From Actinomadura roseirufa (GTDB lineage Bacteria; Actinomycetota; Actinomycetes; Streptosporangiales; Streptosporangiaceae): a DNA stretch of 54,600 nt. The notes beneath the pieces were generated by a model, which saw nothing but the letters and a program-made list of their open reading frames with translations, had not been told where the DNA came from and ran no database searches. The position numbers and the translations under genes are program-made. Every line of letters begins with the position of its first letter. The first letter of the stretch is position 1. Location of the stretch: NCBI RefSeq assembly GCF_900659635.1, contig NZ_CAACVB010000027.1, forward strand, positions 1-54,600. The letters are read 5' to 3'. Of the stretch, positions 25,872 through 34,125 are shown one piece after another.

Positions 25872-26565
25872 GAACTCTTTTGGCCGGACGACGTGTCCGG
25901 CTCAGCGCGGCCACCTCACCATGACTGGGACGAGTCGAGTCCTTCGACGGGCGAACCTCCCGAGCTCGTTCCTCTGATCCGGGGCCGCTATGAGCCCGAC
26001 CCTCGGCATGACGAGCCCTAGGGAGAGTTCCTGTAGGTCGCCGGCGCTGCTGACCGTGACCTCGGCCGCCTCGCACCCAACCTGTGGACGCCGTGTTCAC
26101 GCCCACGTTCTCCCCCGGTCGTCGCGTCCGCCACGCGGAACTGAAGCGACACGTATTGGAAAGGGTCCGGCAGCACAGGCGGCACGCAGACCGACCACGG
26201 CGTCTCTACCATTGCCGGGCCCTAGCAGCATGATCAGATCACGGCAGATGGTTGGACGTCCCCCGTTCCCCCTCCACCTTCGGGCACTGCCCACTCCCTC
26301 AACGAGGCCTCGCGGTATCGGCAGACGTACACGACCCTGGGGTAGCACGCGGTCACTCGGCAGCACATGACCGCTACCGGCCGTCACATCCCCATGACCT
26401 GAGCCTATTTATTTCCCTACCCCTCCCCGCCAGCGAACCGCTGATCTCATAGTCACGCGATGCCTCCTCACCCTGCACTCACAGGTAACGGCTGAATCAG
26501 CATCGGCAACCACACCCTCCGGCTCGCCGGCGGAGCCGACACACAGGAAACAGGAGTGTCAGTCA
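25872..26565. other. Gene-poor stretch at left end of accessory region
   Basis: About 690 bp after the tRNA with no convincing gene. Composition is mixed and AT-richer near 26400-26480. An open plus-frame fragment ending at 26021 (ELVPLIRGRYEPDPRHDEP at its end) might be a gene remnant. No integrase, transposase or att repeat recognised. A small hairpin (arms 26521-26525/26533-26537) precedes the next gene. Confidence 0.45.
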
Positions 26566-26892
26566 ATGACGGACCCGACTCTGACAGCGGCAGCTGTGAG
26601 CGCCCTCGGCATCGCGGCGGGGCTGGTCGGCACCTGGCTTCGCGGACGGACCCTCGAAAGACTCCATCAGACCCGGGTGAAGGGACGAAGCGAGGTGGTG
26701 CGCATCCTCGCGCCCGGCAGCCGGCTCATCGACCTCGACGGCGGCGCCGTCCTCATCGAGGTCGGCCACGGGACCGACAGCATCTCCGGTGCCCTCGGCG
26801 CGTCACAGACAGACCTCGCGCCGCAGGTCCCGCGATGGCCGACCGGCCCGCGCTCGGCCACAAGGCGGCGGGACCGCCGCCGTGTGCGGTGA
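26566..26892 (+). CDS. Small membrane-anchored protein upstream of ECF sigma gene
   Basis: 108 residues, ATG at 26566 with AGGAG 9 bases upstream. A hydrophobic segment (about 6-25, TAAAVSALGIAAGLVGTWL) is followed by a soluble part rich in charged residues (TRVKGRSEVVRILAPGSRLI) and a basic Arg-rich end. I do not recognise a family. Its last 11 bases overlap the GTG start of the sigma factor, so the two are coupled. It lacks a zinc-binding anti-sigma motif (HxxxCxxC), so calling it an anti-sigma factor would be speculation. Confidence 0.55.
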   Translation: MTDPTLTAAAVSALGIAAGLVGTWLRGRTLERLHQTRVKGRSEVVRILAPGSRLIDLDGGAVLIEVGHGTDSISGALGASQTDLAPQVPRWPTGPRSATRRRDRRRVR

Positions 26893-27364
26893 ATTCAGCG
26901 AATGCTTCGAACAGGATTTCCCTCGCCTCGTGGGGTTTCTCATGAGGTTGGGGGCTGAGCAGTGCACCGCCGAGGACGCCGCCCAGACGGCCTATGCCGA
27001 GGCGTACACACACTGGGAGGAGATCAACCGGCCACAAGCGTGGGTTCGCACGGTGGCCACCCGCGCCCTTCTTCGCGCCCGAAAGGCCACAGGGGCGACA
27101 AACCAGTCGGTTCACCGTGTTGTCATCCACGCCGGCGACGACCACGCCGACCGGATCGTGGAACGCGATCTCGTGCTGGCGGCCCTGCGGACCCTGCCGA
27201 CCCGCCAGCGGGAGGTGATGGCCTGGACCATAGACGGATTCAAACCCGAGCAGATCGCTCTGGAATTGCGGACCACCCCCGAGAACGTCCGCAAGTCGCT
27301 CCAGCGCGCTCGCGAGCGCCTAAAGGGCATGCTGGAGGCGCAAGCCGAGAGGAAGCGCCAGTGA
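26882..27364 (+). CDS. ECF-type RNA polymerase sigma factor
   Basis: 160 residues from the GTG at 26882. Region sigma2 (about 8-65) includes FLMRLGAEQCTAEDAAQTAY and INRPQAWVRTVATRALL; region sigma4 (about 95-150) includes LAALRTLPTRQREVMAWTID and the HTH ELRTTPENVRKSLQRARERL. Short and typical of ECF or SigJ-less forms. The open frame continues upstream to 26789, overlapping the previous gene; the GTG is preferred. The stop overlaps the next start (GTGA). Confidence 0.85.
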   Translation: MCGEFSECFEQDFPRLVGFLMRLGAEQCTAEDAAQTAYAEAYTHWEEINRPQAWVRTVATRALLRARKATGATNQSVHRVVIHAGDDHADRIVERDLVLAALRTLPTRQREVMAWTIDGFKPEQIALELRTTPENVRKSLQRARERLKGMLEAQAERKRQ

Positions 27365-28416
27365 CCGACAACGCACCGGGGACGGCGGCATCCAGCCACC
27401 CCATGACCGACGCCGAGCTCGACATACTCCTTTCGACCACGCGTGATCGACTGGAGAAAGGGCTCCGCCGGACGATCAACGCGCAACAGCGGCTCTCCGA
27501 CGCGCTGCAAGAGTCCGCGCCCGTACGCCCGGGGAGGGAGCATCCACGGCATGCGAGGCATCCGGTCAGCACGATCCGGCCGGGCGACCACGCGTGGCTG
27601 GCCTTCAGCGGCGAACCGGAGCGTGACCGTGTGATCGGAGCGTTCGTCCGTGACGGCCTAGATATGAACGAGAAGATGGTCTACATCGCCGACGACGAAG
27701 CTCGGCAGCTTCTCGGAGTACTTCCCCGTCACGGCTATGACCTCCCTGCACTCATGCGGGGCGGGCAGTTGAGCTTCATTCCGCGGGAAGAGGCCTGCAT
27801 GGACTCACGAGGCCGATTCGACGCCGGCCGGATGCTCCAGACACTGGCGCAACAAGTAGATGAGGCCTTCGACCAGGGTTTTCGAGCGGTCCGGATGACC
27901 ACCGACCTCACCTGGGCGCTCTCAGAACCCGGACGCCCCACCCTCAATCAGATGCTCGGCTGCGAGCACCGTCTAGGCGAGAACGTCTTCTCGACGTCGA
28001 TGACCATGGCGATCTGCCAGGTGGACAGGCGTTGTTGCAGCAAGGAGGACTTGGCCGCGCTAGGGGACTCCCACGAGATCGTGGTGGAGGCGAACCCCGA
28101 GTTCGACGATGGGATCTTGCGTATCGTCCGCACCTTCGAACCTCCGGGACTGCGGCTCGAAGGAGAAATAGACGTGGCGCGGCAGGCGATCCTCAAGGAG
28201 TTGCTCAAAACCACCACCTCGGACGATCCAACACACCTCGACATCTCGCGGCTCGGATTCATTGATCTAGGGGGGCTCAATGTTCTCGCGCAGCACGCCA
28301 GGCAGTTGCCCAAGCACGCACCACTGGTATTGGACAACGTCCCACGCCAAATACTGGCCGTGATCGAGATGGTGGGATGGCAGCACCAGCCCGGCTTCGT
28401 CCTAGGACGGACATGA
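27361..28416 (+). CDS. MEDS-STAS domain protein (sensor / anti-sigma antagonist-like)
   Basis: 351 residues from the GTG at 27361. A polar N-terminus (1-65) precedes an MEDS (DcmR sensory) domain about 68-240, with PGDHAWLAFSGEPERDRVI and MTMAICQVDRRCCSKEDL. A STAS domain fills about 255-350 (LRLEGEIDVARQAILKELL). In phosphorylatable STAS proteins the loop reads D-S-S-G-L; here it is IDLGGLNVL (301-309), so the usual Ser is missing. It could bind partners without phospho-control. Third gene of the coupled unit with a sigma factor, which suggests control of that sigma factor. Confidence 0.82.
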   Translation: MTDNAPGTAASSHPMTDAELDILLSTTRDRLEKGLRRTINAQQRLSDALQESAPVRPGREHPRHARHPVSTIRPGDHAWLAFSGEPERDRVIGAFVRDGLDMNEKMVYIADDEARQLLGVLPRHGYDLPALMRGGQLSFIPREEACMDSRGRFDAGRMLQTLAQQVDEAFDQGFRAVRMTTDLTWALSEPGRPTLNQMLGCEHRLGENVFSTSMTMAICQVDRRCCSKEDLAALGDSHEIVVEANPEFDDGILRIVRTFEPPGLRLEGEIDVARQAILKELLKTTTSDDPTHLDISRLGFIDLGGLNVLAQHARQLPKHAPLVLDNVPRQILAVIEMVGWQHQPGFVLGRT

Positions 28417-28641
28417 TCCCTGCTCAGGCCCGCAGCGAGGGCCATGCCCGCACACAGAGATGGATTTGCCTGCCCGACGGTCGGCAGGACCGATGCTCAA
28501 GCGTCGGCCCTGCCGATCGCGTGTGGTCAACTCGGAACAGAACCGGCCCCGCCATCGAGCTGCGAAGCCGAGGTGTCGGCTGGTGTCCGAAGGATGAAGG
28601 GTGGAGGAGCGTTCAGCGGCGGTTGTGGCTTGAGGTGAGGG

Positions 28642-29997
28642 CTACTGGTCGCCTCGCCAGGGGAGGACGTTCGTGACGGGCGGCGGGCCGGAACGGCTGC
28701 CGGGGGACGGGAGGGCGTAGGTGGTGACGCGGGCGTCATTGGGCGTGCTGGTGGCCCAGGTGTCGCTGGTGCCCGCGAAAGTGGCGGCGAAGTAGCCGTT
28801 GCCGTAGGCGCGGACCTTGGCCTTGTAGCGGCCCTTGCTGTCGGTCTTCACCCACTTGACGTGGTACCAGGTCTTCTGGCCGCGGAACCGGAAGATGATG
28901 CGCACCTTCTGGCCGGGGAACGCGCCGAAACGGTGTTTGCTGCTGTAGTAGCGGCTCAGGGTTCCGGAGACGGTGATGTAGCGGTTCTTGCGAACCTTGG
29001 TGGGGGACGCCTTCAGCTTGGACATCGTGGTCGCCCAGCGCCAGGTCTTGCGCACGGGACTGACGGACGGGGCCGCGGAGGCGTCCCCGGCGAAGCGAGC
29101 CCGCCAGTAGCCGGAGCTGTTGGTGTTGAACGAGGCGCTGAACTGTCCGTAGTTGGTCTTCATCCGGAGGGCGGTTTGCCAGGCGGTGCGGCCGTCGGGG
29201 GAGTATTCGAGGAGCACCTGCTTGCCGTTCAAGTCTCCGCCGGCGGAGGGGGCGTACAGGGTGCCCCGCGCCTGGAAACGTCCATAGGCGTCCATGGTCG
29301 CCGACAGCGAGGTCGTCGTGGCCGGCCGGACGCTGACCGCGGAAAGGTTCGCGGTGGAGCCTTCGTACAAACCGGCGGCGGGTGACCGCGCGACGTAGGT
29401 CGCGGTGCAGGACGGCTTGATCTCGCTGTTGAACCGGCCTTCGGCGTCCGTGCGGACCCGGAGGGTGTACATGGACGCGGTGCAGTGGCCGGGTTCGACG
29501 GCGGGGTCGATGACGACCGTCCGTCCGGACAGCGGCCTGCCCTGGTAGGTGACCTGACCACTGAGGGTGAGGGGCTGGCCCTCGTTCAGGCCGGTTCGGC
29601 TCCCGGTCAGGGTCGTCTGCGTCTTCCCATGGACGACCTGGACGGTCACAGAGTCGGAGTGGATTCCGAGCGACGCCACATCGGCCCAGACGCTCACCGC
29701 GTCGCTTTCCCCATTGGGGCTCAGCGTCGCGGTGAAGGTGCCGTCGGCGGTGGTGGTGGCGTCGGTGACCGCGCCCCATCCAGGGTTCGTGGACAGGTCG
29801 ACCGGGGTGCCCGCGGCGGGGGTTCCGTCCGCGGCGAGGACCTTCCCGGTGATCGTGGTCGTGGGGTTGTCAGGGTCGACGGAAGCGGGCTGGGCGGCGA
29901 GTACGACGGACGCCGCCCCGTCGGCGAGGGCGGGAGCGGCCGTGAATGTGCCGAGGAAGAGCGCGGCCGCCATCCCGGTGGTGGCGATACGAAGCAC
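28642..29997 (-). CDS. Secreted Ig-like-repeat protein
   Basis: 451 residues from the GTG at 29997 (AGAGGGA ribosome site). Sec signal peptide: LRIATTGMAAALFLGTFTAA then cleavage near APALADG (about 25). Mature part is beta-rich with several Ig-like repeats: VDPDNPTTTITGKVLAADGT (about 40-60), TGLNEGQPLTLSGQVTYQGR, VRPATTTSLSATMDAYGRFQ and a C-terminal half with YFAATFAGTSDTWATSTPND. Two cysteines in the middle repeat (HCTAS...PSCTAT) may form a disulfide. No sortase signal or TM anchor. No catalytic domain; adhesion or wall-associated function is a guess. Confidence 0.75.
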   Translation of the reverse strand: MLRIATTGMAAALFLGTFTAAPALADGAASVVLAAQPASVDPDNPTTTITGKVLAADGTPAAGTPVDLSTNPGWGAVTDATTTADGTFTATLSPNGESDAVSVWADVASLGIHSDSVTVQVVHGKTQTTLTGSRTGLNEGQPLTLSGQVTYQGRPLSGRTVVIDPAVEPGHCTASMYTLRVRTDAEGRFNSEIKPSCTATYVARSPAAGLYEGSTANLSAVSVRPATTTSLSATMDAYGRFQARGTLYAPSAGGDLNGKQVLLEYSPDGRTAWQTALRMKTNYGQFSASFNTNSSGYWRARFAGDASAAPSVSPVRKTWRWATTMSKLKASPTKVRKNRYITVSGTLSRYYSSKHRFGAFPGQKVRIIFRFRGQKTWYHVKWVKTDSKGRYKAKVRAYGNGYFAATFAGTSDTWATSTPNDARVTTYALPSPGSRSGPPPVTNVLPWRGDQ

Positions 29998-30189
29998 GAG
30001 TGTCCCTCTGAGTGGGCGCGATGATCGGTGTTGATCAAGACGTCCGGCCCGGCGGCCGGGTTGTCCCCCGAAACCCGATCGTGATCTTCCATCGCGTCAG
30101 CCGCCACCGGTATGCCGGCGTGTGCAGTGCCAGTGCCGCACGCCTGCGGGTAGTCGCGCAAGGTGCAACACACCGGCCCTACTCGGACC

Positions 30190-30195
30190 TATCAT
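30190..30195 (+). promoter_or_regulatory. -10 element of leaderless restriction endonuclease transcript
   Basis: TATCAT, 6 bases before the GTG at 30202; no ribosome site is present. No -35 recognised. Confidence 0.45.
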
Positions 30196-30201
30196 CCATT
30201 T

Positions 30202-31377
30202 GTGGATCTCTCGGCCATCACTCGTGAGGCAGTGCTGGAGGCGATCGGCGAGTGCGATCGCCTGGGGCGGGGGCGCTTCCTCGAGGAGTACGGCTTCGAC
30301 CCTGCGCGTCGGTACTCGCTGCACTACAACGGTGTCTTTTACGACTCCAAGGCCGTCGTGGGGGTGGCCTATCGCTCCGTCGCCGGACGGCCGTTGAGCG
30401 CCCGGGAGTTCTCCGGTGGACGCCAGACCGTCGGGCGACTCCTTACCAGGCTTGGATTCGAAGTGATCCATGATGAGCCCCTCCCACCTCTTCAGCGGCT
30501 CATCGCACAGTTGCAAGCGCTGCGCGTCGACAGTACGGCCGATGGACCGGCGAGACATCAGCCGATCACACTACTGTGGGCGCTGGGCCGAGCCGCTCAC
30601 CGCAAACCTCGTCTGGTTCCCTGGAACGCGGCTCACAGTGAATTGCGCGGGCTCCTGCGTGAGTACGGCCAGCCGCGTTCAAGGCCTCGGCCGGAGTTCC
30701 CGATTATCGCCTTGGCGCACACCGAGCTGTGGGAGATGCATGGCCATACCGGGGACATACCAGCGGCTCACGGCGAACCCCTCGGCTGGATGGAGGAACA
30801 CGACCCGCACAGTGGTCTCTCACCCTGGGTGTATGAGCTGACCGTTTCTTCGGAGGAGGCGCGCGGTGAAGCCGTTGCGGAAATCGGCCGTCGCTTCTTC
30901 GGCGGCACGGTTCCCCGGGCGCTGCTTCATGAAGTAGGTCTTCGGCCTGTGCGGGCGAACCGCCTCACGCGGCAGGACGTCGGCGACCGTGAGGTCTATC
31001 AGCGCCTTTGCCGGAGTGTCGAGGACGCCGAGAGTCGCGGCGATCACGACCGCACCAGTCGCACGACCAGCGAAAGGCCCGTGCGTTCCGCGTCGGCCGT
31101 CGAGGCAGTGCTCCTGCGCAGCCTCGGCCGGTGCGAGAACCCGGTGTGCGCTGGGCAGCCCGACGACGTCACCGACCGCGGTAAGCCCCTCCTCGAAGTC
31201 GACCACATCGAGGACCGCGCGAGTTGGGGCCGCGACCACCCCAGCCAAATGATCGCGCTATGCCCCAACTGCCATGCCATCAAGACCCGCGGCCGGACCC
31301 GCGACCAGCTGCGCGAACTCCTCCTCGCCGAGGCCCGTTCTCGCCACACCGCCTGGGAATCCCCGGCCCGTTCTTGA
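30202..31377 (+). CDS. ScoMcrA-like type IV restriction endonuclease (head + SBD-like + HNH)
   Basis: 391 residues from the leaderless GTG at 30202. Residues 5-90 match the ScoMcrA N-terminal head domain (LEEYGFDPARRYSLHYNG, FYDSKAVVGVAYRSVAGR, REFSGGRQTVGRLLTRLGFE). Residues about 95-215 resemble the sulfur-binding domain: ITLLWALGRAAHRKPRLVPW and RPRPEFPIIALAHTELWEMH. The C-terminal HNH nuclease (about 305-375) has zinc ligands C311, C316, C354 and C357, VDHI (H335) and CPNCHAIKT (H358). The usual Asn of the HNH middle is replaced by Q349 or M350. ScoMcrA cleaves phosphorothioate or 5mC DNA; this protein lacks an SRA domain, so phosphorothioate is the likelier target. No dnd genes in the window, as expected for a type IV enzyme. 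Confidence 0.8.
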   Translation: MDLSAITREAVLEAIGECDRLGRGRFLEEYGFDPARRYSLHYNGVFYDSKAVVGVAYRSVAGRPLSAREFSGGRQTVGRLLTRLGFEVIHDEPLPPLQRLIAQLQALRVDSTADGPARHQPITLLWALGRAAHRKPRLVPWNAAHSELRGLLREYGQPRSRPRPEFPIIALAHTELWEMHGHTGDIPAAHGEPLGWMEEHDPHSGLSPWVYELTVSSEEARGEAVAEIGRRFFGGTVPRALLHEVGLRPVRANRLTRQDVGDREVYQRLCRSVEDAESRGDHDRTSRTTSERPVRSASAVEAVLLRSLGRCENPVCAGQPDDVTDRGKPLLEVDHIEDRASWGRDHPSQMIALCPNCHAIKTRGRTRDQLRELLLAEARSRHTAWESPARS

Positions 31378-31657
31378 GAACAGCGTGCCAGAACTACTTC
31401 ATCCTTGATCGGCTCGGCATCCGCCTAGTCGGCATCCGAAAACGGATGAAGCCTGGTCGAGGCCGGATGCACGTCCGACGATTGTGTGTGCATGCCCGGA
31501 CACGTTCCGCCTTTCACTTACATAAGCGGCAGCTGATCAGGTCAACGAGCGGTCGGGGTCGACCTGTAGTAGCCCGTCGTGCGGCAGGGCCTTGCCGTGA
31601 TCTGGGACGCCGGGATCGCCGTGCGGAACATCGTTCACTGTCGTGCGCGAATGGGTG
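31378..31657. other. Convergent spacer without a gene
   Basis: 280 bp between the convergent nuclease and ATPase-kinase genes. No ORF, no strong terminator; short repeats of GGCATCCG at 31409 and 31431. Confidence 0.4.
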
Positions 31658-34087
31658 TTATGGGTCGGGGGTGGTGTTGTGGGCGGGGGCGGGGGGTCTT
31701 GGTATTTCTACTGTTGGGGCTTCTACTTGTTCGGGGAGTCTGCGGAGGGTTTTTAGGAGGGCTGAGGCGCTTTGGAAGCGGTCGTCCGGGTCCTTGCGGA
31801 GGGTCAGGGAGAGGGCTTCGCGGAACTCGGGGGAGATGCGTAGGCCGGAGAGGTCTATGTCTTCGTTCATCAGCTTGGCGACGACGACCTGGATTGGTCC
31901 CTGTCCCAGTGGGTCCTGGCCGCTGAGGCTGTAGCACAGGGTCATTCCCAGTGCGTGGATGTCGCCGCGGTGGTCCAGGTCGTCGCCGGTGAGCGCTTCC
32001 GGGGCGAGGTAGGCCGGGGTGCCGATGACCATGCTGGGCGACGTCAGGCGGGGTGAGTTGATCGTCCTGGCGATGCCCAGGTCGATGAGGACGGGGCCCC
32101 GTTCGGGGTGCAGCATCACATTGCTGGGTTTGAGGTCCAGTCGGAAGATGTGGTGGTGTTCTAGGTATTCCAATGCCTCCGCGAGCCCGATCGCCATTCG
32201 AGCGGCTTCGGCCGCGGTCAGCGGGCCGTTCTCGGTGACGTGTTGGGACAGACTCATGCCCGGGACGAACTCCAGGACCAGAGCGAGCAGATCCTCGGTC
32301 GAGACGACGTCGTAGCAGCGCACGATGTTGGGGTGTTCCAGGCGGGAGGTTATCTCGGCCTCGCGCCGTGCACGGGCCAGCATGCCGGGTTCCTCGCGGA
32401 GCGCGGTCCGGAGCATCTTGACGGCGACCGTCCGGCCGAGGAGGCGGTCGTGGCCGGACCACACCTCGCTCATGCCGCCGGCTCCGAGTGCCGAGACCAG
32501 TTCGTAGCGGCCGCCGATGACGGGGGTGGCCGGGTTGGTGTGGACGCCGGTCGTGGTGACGTCCAGTGCGGCGCGTTCGCTCTCGTATCGCAGGGCGAAG
32601 CTCAGCAGGGTTTGGCGGACGTCTCTGGCGACTCTGTAGACGCTTTCCTGGGCGTCGGAGACGTCGCCGTAGATGGTGGCGTGGCCGTCGCCGCGTCGCA
32701 GGGTCTCGACCACGCCCTGGTCGGCCAGGTGTGCGAGGAGGCGGTCGACCGAGCGGCGGGAGACTTGCAGGAGGGGGTCGAACTCGGCGTCCCGCTCTTC
32801 TTGGAAGAGGTCCGATGCCCGGATCGGCTCGCCCTCACTGCGGAGGACCCAGTCCACGACGTAGTAGGCGCTGAGGCGGCGGCGGTCCTCGTCTATGGGA
32901 ATCGGGAACAGCGGGGCGCCGTCGGTGCCCGTCATGAAGTCGCGGAGGATGTTCTCCAGGCGGGCGTAGAAGCCTATGAGCGGGGCGTCGCGCGGGCTGA
33001 CCTCAAGGATCGGCGCGTGGTGCTGCCAGGACACGAACTCGTTGAACTCCTGTAACAGGCGGCGGGGGACGCCCCGTGCCTTGAAGCGCAGGTAGTCGCC
33101 GAAGATGCGCAGTTGGTCGGCTTGGTCCTCCTGCCCGGGTTCGACGGTTCCCGCCAGCAGGCGTTCGACCGCGTTCCAGGCGCACGGGACGTACATCCGC
33201 CAGCCGAAGACGCTCTCGTAGACGCTGTTCCCGCGTGAGGCGTCCTTGATGACGCGGTCGTGCAGGTCGGGGCCGGCGACGACGAGGAAGTGCACGCCCG
33301 GCATCGTGAGGACGTTCTTGATGCCGCCGAGGAGCTTCTCGACGGCGACGAGGCCGGCCTCGCCCTCACTGAGCTTGTCCGCCTCGTCGAGGACGACGAC
33401 CAGCCGCAGCCGCCGCATCGTGGCCCTGGGCCAGGGCCAGATGCGGCGTAGGGGGCTCCGGGGCGGGGAGGGGACGGAGCCGTTGAGGTCGAGCAGCGAC
33501 ACGATGCGCATGATGTCGTGCTCGACGTCGGTTTCGGAGTAGGCGAGGAACTGGGCCTCGGTCGCCAGGGAGCGGGTCCGTTTCGCGGACATGGTCAGCT
33601 TGGGGACGATGGCCTTGAGGACGGAGCCGCCGGCAGTTTCTCCGCCGACGGTGCGTTCGACCGCGTCCGATCTGGTCTCCTTGAAGGACAGCGACGTGCG
33701 CATGTAGGCGAGCAGCAGTGACCGCTGGGTCTCGCGCGGGAGCCGTGCCAGGAGCCCCTGGTCGTGGAGCGCTTCGAAGATCCGGCGGACGATCGCGAAC
33801 AGGAGCCGGTCGGTGTCGGTGGACCGGGCGACGCTGAGCACGACGGGCAGGACCGCCTCGGACCGCCCTGCGTCGTGGAGCAGCGTGTCGAGGGCCCGGA
33901 GGACGGTGGTGGACTTGCCCACGCCGCGAAAGCCCGTGACGAGGAAGGCGCCGCCCCGCGAGTAGACGATGCGGTCGCGGAGGTCGTCCGCCAGGTTCTC
34001 GTTGCCCAGCAGCGGGATGGAGGTCTCACCGGTGCGGAGGGGCTCGTGTACGTACCGGAACGAGCGCTTCAGTCGCAGGATCAGCAA
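31658..34087 (-). CDS. P-loop ATPase - winged helix - Ser/Thr protein kinase fusion
   Basis: 809 residues from a TTG at 34087 (AGGGG, 7 bases upstream). N-terminal AAA/STAND/ORC-like ATPase: Walker A GFRGVGKST (52-60), Walker B LVVVLDEAD (229-237), followed by sensor-like strands (HFLVVAGPDLHD). A winged-helix-like segment spans about 400-475 (DLFQEERDAEFDPLLQVSRR). Kinase domain 527-785: G-loop GAGGMSE (535-541), K557 (VAVK), RLDLKPSN (649-656, HRD reads R-L-D but D651 is kept), DLG with D669, APEA (695-698). No TM segment; Pro-rich tail. Encoded 38 bp after the SLATT gene. Family function unknown; nucleotide- or invasion-sensing with phosphorylation of the effector is inferred. Confidence 0.85.
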   Translation of the reverse strand: MLILRLKRSFRYVHEPLRTGETSIPLLGNENLADDLRDRIVYSRGGAFLVTGFRGVGKSTTVLRALDTLLHDAGRSEAVLPVVLSVARSTDTDRLLFAIVRRIFEALHDQGLLARLPRETQRSLLLAYMRTSLSFKETRSDAVERTVGGETAGGSVLKAIVPKLTMSAKRTRSLATEAQFLAYSETDVEHDIMRIVSLLDLNGSVPSPPRSPLRRIWPWPRATMRRLRLVVVLDEADKLSEGEAGLVAVEKLLGGIKNVLTMPGVHFLVVAGPDLHDRVIKDASRGNSVYESVFGWRMYVPCAWNAVERLLAGTVEPGQEDQADQLRIFGDYLRFKARGVPRRLLQEFNEFVSWQHHAPILEVSPRDAPLIGFYARLENILRDFMTGTDGAPLFPIPIDEDRRRLSAYYVVDWVLRSEGEPIRASDLFQEERDAEFDPLLQVSRRSVDRLLAHLADQGVVETLRRGDGHATIYGDVSDAQESVYRVARDVRQTLLSFALRYESERAALDVTTTGVHTNPATPVIGGRYELVSALGAGGMSEVWSGHDRLLGRTVAVKMLRTALREEPGMLARARREAEITSRLEHPNIVRCYDVVSTEDLLALVLEFVPGMSLSQHVTENGPLTAAEAARMAIGLAEALEYLEHHHIFRLDLKPSNVMLHPERGPVLIDLGIARTINSPRLTSPSMVIGTPAYLAPEALTGDDLDHRGDIHALGMTLCYSLSGQDPLGQGPIQVVVAKLMNEDIDLSGLRISPEFREALSLTLRKDPDDRFQSASALLKTLRRLPEQVEAPTVEIPRPPAPAHNTTPDP

Positions 34088-34125
34088 TCCGTCACCCCTG
34101 GCGTCGTCCTGGGCGGTTCTCCATG

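Noticed and set aside
26097..26387. 96-codon ORF after tRNA-Pro
   Set aside because: Random-like composition, no start signal; both strands there are open only because of GC content.
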